A stretch of 18,367 bases of DNA from an uncultured Candidatus Melainabacteria bacterium (GTDB lineage: Bacteria; Cyanobacteriota; Vampirovibrionia; Gastranaerophilales; Gastranaerophilaceae), in assembly GCA_934777245.1 (NCBI GenBank), contig CAKVND010000047.1, positions 1 to 18,367 on the forward strand, written 5' to 3'. The position numbers and the translations under genes were made by a program. The notes under the pieces were generated by a model. The model was not told the DNA's origin, did not search any database, and saw only the letters and a list, made by a program, of their open reading frames with translations. Shown one piece after another: positions 7,769-13,848 of the stretch. Every line of letters begins with the position of its first letter. The first letter of the stretch is position 1.

Positions 7769-8670
7769 CTTTTTCTGCCTATTTTTGCTATTAATTTTTC
7801 ATCATCTTCCGGAGAAAAACCTGTTGTTGTTAAATAATTTCCGACAATAGTCGAATCTACGCAATATCTGAACGCTTTTTCTATTGTTTCTTCAGAAAGT
7901 CTTGCTTTTTTACCGCCAGCTATTCTAATTGAAGCGTTTGGACAAGCAATCTTGAAGATTGCTAAAGTTCTCAAAACATTTTCTTCATCGATTTTATCAC
8001 CGTAGTTTTCAAACGGAGTATTTTTAATTGGCGTTAAAATATTAACAGGAATGCTGTCAGGATTAATATTTGCAAGCTCCATAGCCATTTCAATTCTCTG
8101 TTCAACAGTTTCACCCATACCTAAAATAACACCGCAACAAAGTTCCATACCATATTTTTTCACAAGTTTTACAGTATTTAATCTATCTTCATAAGTATGA
8201 GTTGTGCAAATTTGAGGGTGATAAGATTTGCAAGTATTTATATTGTGGTGAAAACGAACAAGACCAGCTTCTGCTAGTTTTTCAGCCTGCTCATCGTTTA
8301 AAATTCCAATACTGGCACAACTTTTAATACCTTCTTTGTTCAAAGCTTTAATCATTTCAAGCATTGTATCAAAGTCGCTTTCATCCGGAGTTTTACCGGA
8401 AGTTACTATTGCAACTCTGTTTGCGCCGTTATTAACGCTATCGTGCGCGGCCTTCACAACAGTTTCAACATCAATAAGCGGGAATGATTCAATATTAGTA
8501 TTGTAGTGTGAACTTTGTGCACAATAACGGCAGTTTTGTGAACACTTGCCTGAACGAGCATTAATTATAGAACAAAACTCAACTTCATCTTTTAAATATT
8601 TTTTTGATTCATCTAAAAGTTCAGTTAAATCCATATTATATAAGTTTAATAGTTCTTGTTTTGATAACAT
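7744..8670 (-). CDS. bioB: Biotin synthase
   Basis: Radical-SAM enzyme of 308 aa that inserts sulfur into dethiobiotin, the last step of biotin synthesis. The radical cluster motif is KCSQNCRYCAQSS, with C43, C47 and C50. Other family motifs are HHNINT (141-146), CCGVILGMGE (178-187), VNILTPIKNTPF (209-220) and IRIAGGKK (248-255), whose R249 matches the arginine ligand of E. coli BioB (R260). By eye, C118 and C178 align with cluster ligands C128 and C188, but the position of C97 is alanine (A87 in RVAIVTSGK). Extra cysteines occur at C147, C155 and C179. This may be the BioB class reported to use a different auxiliary cluster. ATG at 8670 is chosen for AAAGGA 7 nt upstream; in-frame codons further upstream fall in the palindromic leader. 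The last 25 nt overlap chrA. Confidence 0.95.
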   Translation of the reverse strand: MLSKQELLNLYNMDLTELLDESKKYLKDEVEFCSIINARSGKCSQNCRYCAQSSHYNTNIESFPLIDVETVVKAAHDSVNNGANRVAIVTSGKTPDESDFDTMLEMIKALNKEGIKSCASIGILNDEQAEKLAEAGLVRFHHNINTCKSYHPQICTTHTYEDRLNTVKLVKKYGMELCCGVILGMGETVEQRIEMAMELANINPDSIPVNILTPIKNTPFENYGDKIDEENVLRTLAIFKIACPNASIRIAGGKKARLSEETIEKAFRYCVDSTIVGNYLTTTGFSPEDDEKLIAKIGRKRCRSLICS

Positions 8671-8691
8671 TTTATTGTCCTTTCTGTATTT

Positions 8692-8722
8692 GTCGTGTTT
8701 GATGACAAATGTCAAACACGAC
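8692..8722 (-). promoter_or_regulatory. Perfect 11-bp inverted repeat at the bioB transcription start (operator or 5' hairpin)
   Basis: The arms GTCGTGTTTGA (8692-8702) and TCAAACACGAC (8712-8722) are perfect inverted copies with a 9-bp spacer. Inside is a second symmetric pair, TGACA/TGTCA (8703-8707, 8710-8714). The site begins about 10 bp downstream of a TATAAT, so it would cover positions about +4 to +34 of the bioB-chrA-chrA transcript. It does not look like the known BirA (TTGTAAAC-type) or BioR boxes. A dimeric repressor operator is the simplest reading; a 5'-end RNA hairpin is the alternative. Confidence 0.6.
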
Positions 8723-8731
8723 CTACAAATT

Positions 8732-8737
8732 ATTATA
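8732..8737 (-). promoter_or_regulatory. Candidate -10 element of bioB-chrA-chrA
   Basis: TATAAT on the minus strand lies about 62 nt upstream of the bioB ATG and directly before the 11-bp palindrome. No clear -35 is found near 8755-8760. Confidence 0.4.
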
Positions 8738-8787
8738 TGACAAAAACGTTGTTTCGTTGTTTAATGTTTCTAATCTGTCCCAATATC

Positions 8788-9233
8788 TACGTGCGTAACT
8801 TTGTAAAATATGTTCAACTTGTAGTTTTTGCCTAAAGGATGACCTGTAGGTCTAAATTAAGCTAGTAGTTTAGCTTTTGTCATCCGCCCAGTCTCCTACG
8901 TGCGTAGCTTTGCAAAATATGTTCAATTTGTAGTCTTTACCTAAAGGATGACCTGTCGGTCTAAATTAAGCTAGTCGTTTAGCTTTTGTCATCCGCCCCA
9001 ATGTTTACGTGCGTAGCTTTGTAAAACACGCCCAACTTGTAGTCTTTACCTAAAGGATGACTCGTAGGTCTAAATTAAGCTATCGTTTAGCTTTTGTCAT
9101 CCGCCCCAATGTTTACGTGTGTAGCTTTGCAAAATATGTTCAACTCATATTTTTGCCTAAAGGATGACCCGTAGGTTTAAATTAAGCTAGTAGTCTAACC
9201 TTTGTCATCCGCCCAGTCTCCTACGTGCGTAGC
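8788..9233 (+). repeat. Tandem array of four 108-109 bp units plus a partial fifth, each with a branched palindrome
   Basis: Units start at TACGTG: 8788-8896, 8897-9005, 9006-9113 and 9114-9221, then a truncated start to 9233. Each unit has a 48-49 bp inverted-repeat core (8837-8885, 8946-8994, 9055-9102, 9162-9210). The core is closed by GGATGAC/GTCATCC and holds two inner hairpins: GACC-TGTA-GGTC, and AAGCTA...TAGCTT (degraded in unit 4). A linker of about 60 bp carries the small palindrome CTACGTGCGTAG. Units differ by scattered substitutions. There is no coding frame, the whole unit repeats without unique spacers, and no cas genes are near, so it is not a CRISPR. It resembles a BIME/REP-like intergenic array. 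Confidence 0.85.
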
Positions 9234-9236
9234 ACT

Positions 9237-9370
9237 GTCTTGGATTTTGGCTGTTCAGAACTTCATCATTCCGCTATTATTTCACTTACGTGAAATAGCG
9301 CTCCATTAAGTTCTTCACAGGGACGTGTCTAGCCCTCGCAAGGCTCGGGCGTCGCACTTGCCAAAATCCG
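9237..9370 (-). mobile_element. MITE-like or structured-RNA element with perfect 10-bp inverted arms
   Basis: GGATTTTGGC (9242-9251) and GCCAAAATCC (9360-9369) pair perfectly over 10 bp. Inside are AGAACTT/AAGTTCT (9257-9263, 9308-9314), enclosing CGCTA/TAGCG and TTTCAC/GTGAAA (9272-9300), and a G+C-rich arm (GACG 9322-9325 with CGTC 9350-9353, plus GCCC/GGGC). Read on the minus strand, it begins GCGGATTTT and ends AATCCAAGAC, the same ends as the element at 13755-13830. It abuts the tandem array. It matches no tmRNA, SRP, RNase P or tRNA signature that I know. It could be a non-autonomous mobile element or a small structured RNA. Confidence 0.6.
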
Positions 9371-9651
9371 CAAAAAAAAGCTATGAACTTTTTATCGTGC
9401 ATAGCTGTTGATTAGGGATATGTGTATCGTCGTTTTTTAAGGAGTATAGATATATATTAGCAGTACTTTTTTTAAATAAAATCATCAAAACGTATGATTT
9501 TCTTAACAAATCTTAACAAAAATTTTAGTAATGATAATTATAGCCAATATGGTTAAAACCTTTTAACTAGACTTATTCGGTATTAGTATCATTGAAAAAA
9601 GATTATGATATATTAGAATTAGATATATAGACTAGACGGGAGTTGGGTTTT
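9371..9651 (+). promoter_or_regulatory. Leader region of the VKOR-DsbA operon with inverted and direct repeats
   Basis: About 280 bp of non-coding AT-rich DNA. It contains an inverted repeat AAAATCAT/ATGATTTT (9478-9485, 9494-9501). A 10-bp direct repeat TCTTAACAAA follows (9501-9510, 9511-9520), so TTAACA recurs with a 10-bp period. A second inverted repeat GTTAAAA/TTTTAAC lies at 9552-9558 and 9561-9567. The TTAACA repeats resemble boxes bound by PhoB/PhoP/OmpR-family regulators. No gene is seen. Confidence 0.4.
9592..9619 (+). promoter_or_regulatory. Sigma-70-type promoter of the VKOR-DsbA/queH operon
   Basis: TTGAAA (9592-9597) and TAGAAT (9614-9619) are separated by 16 bp, 33 nt before the ATG at 9652. 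Transcription would start near 9626, leaving a leader that contains GGGAG at 9638-9642 as the ribosome site. Confidence 0.45.
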
Positions 9652-10842
9652 ATGAAAATTGATAAAAAGAAATTAACAGTACAAATTCTTGCTATCGTGG
9701 GATTGTTACTTTCTATAAAACTGGCATGCATTTATTATGTAGCAAATTACGAGAAATATGCATTATCAAGTTTTTGTTCAATAAATGAATTTGTAGATTG
9801 CGACGGAGCCGCAAGATCAACAGTTTCTCAGTTTTGGGGAATTCCGCTTGCTTATTGGGGAATTTTCTTTTACTTAACGGTTCTTTTCTTAACGGTTGTT
9901 GATTGGTTTAAAAAAATTCGCTTATTAAAATTTTTAGAAGTTTTTAAAAATCCTATGTCTTATGTTTCTACACTTGGAACTGTTGCATTTGCGTGTTCAA
10001 TGGTATTAGCAGGATTGAGTGTATTTAAAATACATAAATTATGTATTTTATGTTTTATTACATATTTTATAGATTTATTCATAGCGCTTGTAGCTTCTTC
10101 CGGAGAATTTAAAAAACTTGTTGAAGCTTTTAAAACTACTTTTGTAGATTTTATAGCCGGAGCAAAACAGTATACAAAAACATTTGTCGTACTTGTTATT
10201 ATGGCGGCAGCATTCCTTGTTTATAGTGGAACTACATACAATTTTGTACCACACGTAAAGAAACAGAAAGCTATTTTAAAATACCGTGACATCAAATTTA
10301 ACCCTTATAGAGTTAAAGGAAATGTTTTGGGTGCAGAAGACGGAGATGTTGTAATTGAACTATATTCGGACTATGTTTGCCCAATTTGCTACATGGAAAA
10401 TATAATGTTGCATGAAGCGGTTAAAGATTTTTCTAATATCAAAATTGTGCATCATAATGTTCCGTTCGATAAAGAGTGCAATCCTTATATTTCAATAAAT
10501 ATGCATCCAAACGCTTGCTTTATGGCAAAAGGAGCGATTGCAGCAGGTAAACAAGGTAATTATTGGGAAATGAGTTCTCTATTGTACGAAAATCAGCCTA
10601 AAAATATTGAACAAATGTTGAAACTGGCAGACCAGTTGGGTTTTGATAAAGATAAATTCATTAACGATTTAGAATCAGAAGCAACTGCTAATGAAATTGA
10701 AGTTGAATTGAAAAAATCTGACGATTTGCAGATTGATAGCACTCCTACGATTTTTATTAACGGTGATGAAATTGTGGGCATTAAGCCTTATTATGAGCTA
10801 AAGGATATATTAGTTGAGCATGGAGCAAAACCAAGAAAATAA
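9652..10842 (+). CDS. VKOR-DsbA fusion, disulfide-bond-forming membrane enzyme
   Basis: A 396-aa fusion of a bacterial vitamin K epoxide reductase (VKOR) domain and a thioredoxin-fold DsbA-like domain. VKOR regenerates the DsbA part with quinone as electron acceptor, so it oxidises cysteines in proteins outside the cytoplasm. VKOR (1-150) has the loop cysteines C42 and C50 and the membrane CILC (131-134), all four catalytic cysteines of the family. An extra membrane segment (176-192) leads to the exported thiol-oxidase domain (225-396), with active site CPIC (243-246) and cis-proline P365 in STPTIF. Such fusions replace DsbA/DsbB in cyanobacteria and some other phyla. ATG at 9652 is preferred because GGGAG (9638-9642) lies 9 nt upstream; TTG at 9643 would sit too close to it. 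The end overlaps queH. The nearby cysteine-bearing flagellin is a possible substrate. Confidence 0.93.
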   Translation: MKIDKKKLTVQILAIVGLLLSIKLACIYYVANYEKYALSSFCSINEFVDCDGAARSTVSQFWGIPLAYWGIFFYLTVLFLTVVDWFKKIRLLKFLEVFKNPMSYVSTLGTVAFACSMVLAGLSVFKIHKLCILCFITYFIDLFIALVASSGEFKKLVEAFKTTFVDFIAGAKQYTKTFVVLVIMAAAFLVYSGTTYNFVPHVKKQKAILKYRDIKFNPYRVKGNVLGAEDGDVVIELYSDYVCPICYMENIMLHEAVKDFSNIKIVHHNVPFDKECNPYISINMHPNACFMAKGAIAAGKQGNYWEMSSLLYENQPKNIEQMLKLADQLGFDKDKFINDLESEATANEIEVELKKSDDLQIDSTPTIFINGDEIVGIKPYYELKDILVEHGAKPRK

Positions 10843-11377
10843 AATACTTATTCACGCATGTTGCGGAATTTGTTCAGGGTATCCTATTTCTTTATTAAAG
10901 GAGATGGGATATTCGCCTGTGGTTTATTTTTGCAATCCCAATATTGATACGGAGGATGAATTCAATAAACGCCTTGAGGCTCAGAAAATTGTTTGTATGT
11001 ATCATTGGGTTGATTTGGTTGTAGATGATTATAACCATGAAGAATATTTGCAGAAAATTAAAGGATTGGAGAATGCTCCGGAGCGTGGTGCAAGATGCGT
11101 AGAGTGTATAAGGTTAAGATTACAAAAAACAGCACAGAAAGCTAGAGAGCTTGGAATAAAGCAATTTACAACATCACTTCCTATTAGCCCGCACAAGAAT
11201 TTTGAAATGATTTCAGAATTAGGTAATGAACTAGCAGGGGATTTAGAGTTTGTTGCGATTGATTTCAAGAAAAAAGACGGATTTTTAAAAACTAATAAGC
11301 TTTCTAAAGAGCTGGGAATTTATAGACAGAATTATTGCGGATGTGAATTCGCAAAAGGACATTTGAAGAAGGATTAG
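10820..11377 (+). CDS. queH: Epoxyqueuosine reductase QueH
   Basis: A 185-aa member of the DUF208/QueH family, which reduces epoxyqueuosine to queuosine in tRNA and replaces the cobalamin-dependent QueG in many anaerobes. The characteristic cysteines are all present: HACCGIC (C14, C15, C18), RCVEC (C93, C96) followed by RLRL, and YCGC (C173, C175). These bind its iron-sulfur and mononuclear iron centres. ATG at 10820 is used; TTG at 10814 in the same frame is better spaced from AAAGGA (10800-10805, 8 nt) and could be the true start, adding two residues. It overlaps the end of the VKOR-DsbA gene by 23 nt, so the genes are coupled. No other queuosine gene is in view. Confidence 0.94.
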   Translation: MEQNQENKILIHACCGICSGYPISLLKEMGYSPVVYFCNPNIDTEDEFNKRLEAQKIVCMYHWVDLVVDDYNHEEYLQKIKGLENAPERGARCVECIRLRLQKTAQKARELGIKQFTTSLPISPHKNFEMISELGNELAGDLEFVAIDFKKKDGFLKTNKLSKELGIYRQNYCGCEFAKGHLKKD

Positions 11378-11381
11378 AAAT

Positions 11382-11582
11382 ATGGAATGTAAAAGAGAAG
11401 ATAATTTGCAGGAATGCACTTGTTCTGCAACTAAATGCAAAAATAGAGGAATCTGTTGCGAATGTGTGAGACATCATAGAGAAAATGGTCAAATTCCGGG
11501 ATGCTTTTTCCCAAAAAGTGCAGAGTTAAAACATGACCGCTCGATTGAGTATTTTGTGAAAGTTTATTCGAAATTGAAGTAA
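11382..11582 (+). CDS. Small cysteine-rich protein of the DUF6485 type
   Basis: A 66-aa protein that starts 4 nt after the queH stop, with AAGGA of the queH end as likely ribosome site. It has seven cysteines in a CxC...C...CCxC...C pattern (residues 3-41), then an HHRENG stretch, CFFP, and HDRSIEYFV near the end. This matches my memory of DUF6485, a small family common in anaerobes whose function is unknown. The cysteine pattern suggests metal or iron-sulfur binding, and the place after queH suggests a linked redox or tRNA-modification role; both are inference. A repeat element begins 13 bp after its stop. Confidence 0.8.
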   Translation: MECKREDNLQECTCSATKCKNRGICCECVRHHRENGQIPGCFFPKSAELKHDRSIEYFVKVYSKLK

Positions 11583-11595
11583 GTTGTAAAAGTTA

Positions 11596-11776
11596 ATAAA
11601 ACCCTCTCCCGCCTTCGGCACCCTCTCCATGTCAAATTGAAAAAGGAGAGGGGAGCGAGACTTGTTTACATGGACATCTTTAGCGCATCCCCTCCCTTGT
11701 ACGTATTTCACATCATTCCTTGATGGTATTCCACATCGTCCCCTCCCCTGGGGGAGGGTTAGGGAGAGGGTTTTAT
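11596..11776. mobile_element. MITE-like repeat copy A, downstream of the flagellin gene
   Basis: A 181-bp non-coding element with perfect 15-bp terminal inverted repeats: ATAAAACCCTCTCCC at 11596-11610 and its reverse complement at 11762-11776. An inner pair CCCTCTCC/GGAGAGGG surrounds positions 11621-11652. Positions 11619-11699 match copy B (13668-13748) in the same orientation, with about 10 differences over 81 bp. The element ends 8 bp before the flagellin stop codon, so its G+C-rich hairpin (CCCCTCCCCTGGGGGAGGG region, 11739-11758) could also end the flagellin transcript. Confidence 0.7.
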
Positions 11777-11784
11777 CAAATGTA

Positions 11785-13575
11785 TTACAGCAACTGCAAT
11801 GCTACGGCAGGAGTTTGGTTGGCAGTTGAAAGCAATGTTGCGGCGACTTGTTGCAGGATTTGGTTGCGGATGTATTCGCTCGAAAGATTTGCAATATCCG
11901 CGTCACGAATCGTTGATTGAGTTGATGTCAAATTGTCGATACTTACCCCAATCGACTCAAGCACAGATTCCAAACGGTTTTGAACCGCACCGAATTCTAC
12001 TTGCTTTGAGTTCAAGCGCTTTATCGCATCATCAATAGTGCTCAAACTGCCGGTGGATGACATGTCCAATCCTTCTATTGCGCCAACATTGAAATACGTG
12101 TTGAAATCAAGCATTGAAGAAGTGTCGCTATTGATGCCGACTTGAAGTCGAGTTTGATTGCCGGACGAAATGTCTACAAGTCCGGATGATGTAATTAAGC
12201 TTGCATCGCCAAAGAACAAAGGTACATTTGGATTGGCAGAGGAGTCATAGTAGACATTTTTGACGGTTACAGGGAAATAGTCGCCATCAAGACCAAGATT
12301 GCTTGCTATGATACCGGCAGCTCCTGATTCAGAATAAACTGCAGATGTCGTGTAACAGTTTTCTATAGAGAAAGACAACGGCTGGTCTTTGTCTGCATAA
12401 AACATTCCCACTAAACCGGAAGCTGAATACCGATTATCAGGATTATTCTCATTCTTTCCAGGATTGATAACAGTTCCTGTAGAAAATGAGTTTGATATGT
12501 GTGCTTCTTGCGCAGCACAACCTACCAAACCTCCATTAGTGAATGAGTCGCCGTTGATATTCGTACTGCTCCAGCAAGAATCAAGTTTACCACTCAAAGC
12601 TCCCACTAAACCACCGAAAAAATAAGAAGTACCACTCACACTACCACCGGATGAGTAGCAATTTGTTACGTTATCAGAGACTTCACATGCTAGTGGAGAG
12701 TCTGCATTGTATTCCTGGTTCAAGTTACTATTCACCAAGCCCAAATTCTTTACATCACCATAAACATATTCAAACAATCCAGTATTCAAATTAGATATTT
12801 TGTATCCGTTTCCGTCAAAGGTTGCGGTTGAATTTTCGTTACCTAAGTATGATATTGCTTCAAAATCCACACCCGACATGTCGATATCATTGGCGAGGAC
12901 GAATTCTCCACCATTTATACTTCCACCATTATTCGATATCGTAGATAGTTTTATTAGGTCTTCTTTTGTTTCGATTTTGTATGTTCCGCTTGTGATTTTA
13001 GCGTCGTCAGCGAGCGTAGATACTGAAATCATGTTAGAAGTATCGCGTTTTTGGACGTCTTTAATAAAGCCGTCAGCGTTTGGTTTTAGTTTTTCAACCA
13101 AATCAGTAGGAGAAGAAGCGTCTGCACTCTGTGTTGTAGGCGTGTTGACTTTTGCAGAGCCTTTAAACAGGCTAATACCGTTGTATTCTGTGTTTGAGAT
13201 AATGCGGTTTATTTCTTTTGCGAGCGCCTTGGCTTCGGAATTTATTGCGCTGAGCGAAGTTCCGCCGTAAGTTCCATTCTGCGTTTGTACAGCTAGTGCG
13301 CGCATACGGCTGAGTTTGTCAGAGATTGTTTCAAGGCTTGAAGATGCCGTTTGAACCATGTCCAAGCCCATAAGTGCGTTTTCTTCGGCGGTATTATATG
13401 CGCCAAGTTTGGTCGTGATTGAAGTCGAGATAGAAAAATTTGCAGCATTGTCTTTGGCATGATTGAGTTTGAAGCCCGTTGTCATGCGTTCGATAGCGTT
13501 ATTAAGACCATTTGTGGAGGTCTTGAGGTTGGATTGGATGATGAGTGATGAGAGGTTCGTATTGATGGATATCAT
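11785..13575 (-). CDS. fliC: Flagellin with a GLUG/beta-helix insert in the variable domain
   Basis: A 596-aa flagellar filament protein. Residues 1-140 are the conserved N-terminal D0/D1 helices (ISINTNLSSL..., NTEYNGISLFKG), and about 475-596 are the C-terminal D1/D0 (LQVGINSD, TIRDADIA, QQVAATLLSTANQ). The middle is not a usual flagellin domain. Residues about 197-265 (TYKIETKEDL, NDIDMSG, TFDGNGYKISNL) lead into GLUG-type repeats with GGLVG at 321-325 and 348-352 and GLVG at 387-390, plus NCY/SCW strand starts. This resembles beta-helical adhesin domains of surface proteins. It would project from the filament surface. It contains five cysteines (297, 306, 334, 353, 407), rare in flagellins. 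ATG at 13575 is preceded by AAGGAGG (13581-13587); the in-frame GTG at 13581 overlaps that site. No sigma-28 promoter is seen. It is flanked by direct repeats. Confidence 0.93.
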   Translation of the reverse strand: MISINTNLSSLIIQSNLKTSTNGLNNAIERMTTGFKLNHAKDNAANFSISTSITTKLGAYNTAEENALMGLDMVQTASSSLETISDKLSRMRALAVQTQNGTYGGTSLSAINSEAKALAKEINRIISNTEYNGISLFKGSAKVNTPTTQSADASSPTDLVEKLKPNADGFIKDVQKRDTSNMISVSTLADDAKITSGTYKIETKEDLIKLSTISNNGGSINGGEFVLANDIDMSGVDFEAISYLGNENSTATFDGNGYKISNLNTGLFEYVYGDVKNLGLVNSNLNQEYNADSPLACEVSDNVTNCYSSGGSVSGTSYFFGGLVGALSGKLDSCWSSTNINGDSFTNGGLVGCAAQEAHISNSFSTGTVINPGKNENNPDNRYSASGLVGMFYADKDQPLSFSIENCYTTSAVYSESGAAGIIASNLGLDGDYFPVTVKNVYYDSSANPNVPLFFGDASLITSSGLVDISSGNQTRLQVGINSDTSSMLDFNTYFNVGAIEGLDMSSTGSLSTIDDAIKRLNSKQVEFGAVQNRLESVLESIGVSIDNLTSTQSTIRDADIANLSSEYIRNQILQQVAATLLSTANQTPAVALQLL

Positions 13576-13667
13576 GCGCACCTCCTTTGTAAATGGAAAA
13601 TGGAAAGTGGGAAATGGATAATTGTTTTAGATTCTTTAGCGTGGGATGCGATTGCGCATGGTGATTG

Positions 13668-13848
13668 CACCCTCTCCATGTCAAATTGAAGAAGGAGAGG
13701 GAAGCAAGACTTGCTTGCATTGACGTCGTGAGCGTATCCCCTCCCTTGGGGGAGCGGATTTTCGGTAGGGCGTAAGCCCGTAAGGTGGAGGTCGGACGTT
13801 ACTCCGCCGACACCCCGAATAATCCAAGACAGGGTTAGGGAGAGGGTG
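13668..13848. mobile_element. MITE-like repeat copy B, upstream of the flagellin gene
   Basis: Terminal inverted repeats CACCCTCTCC (13668-13677) and GGAGAGGGTG (13839-13848) bound 181 bp. The first 81 bp are a near-copy of 11619-11699 in the same orientation, and the last part (GGGTTAGGGAGAGGG) also matches copy A. Between them sits a separate nested element (13755-13830). The repeat separates the flagellin ribosome site from the -10-like sequence near 14005, so it may lie in the flagellin leader. Confidence 0.7.
13755..13830 (+). mobile_element. Nested 76-bp palindromic element inside copy B
   Basis: The element starts CGGATTTTCGG and ends CCGAATAATCCAAGAC, so its ends pair. Inside are the hairpins GGGC-GTAA-GCCC and GTCGG/CCGAC. 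Copy A keeps an uninterrupted GGGGGAGGGTTAGGG (11750-11764). In copy B the same sequence is split after GGGGGAG, with AG repeated on both sides (13753-13754 and 13831-13832), as for an insertion with a 2-bp target duplication. The ends GCGGATTTT and AATCCAAGACAG are shared with the element at 9237-9370. Confidence 0.6.

Noticed and set aside
8788..9233. Possible CRISPR array
   Set aside because: The entire 109-bp unit repeats, linkers included; there are no unique spacers of constant length and no cas genes.
9237..9370. A known housekeeping RNA (6S, SRP, tmRNA or RNase P)
   Set aside because: The conserved sequence motifs of SRP, tmRNA and RNase P are absent, and the shared ends with 13755-13830 point to a repeat family. 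6S cannot be fully excluded because it is defined by shape.
12800..13270. Plus-strand open frame of 156 aa
   Set aside because: It lies antisense within the flagellin coding region and its sequence mirrors flagellin codons.
13600..13660. Sigma-28 promoter directly upstream of the flagellin
   Set aside because: TAAA motifs occur, but no GCCGATAA-like -10 at the right distance.
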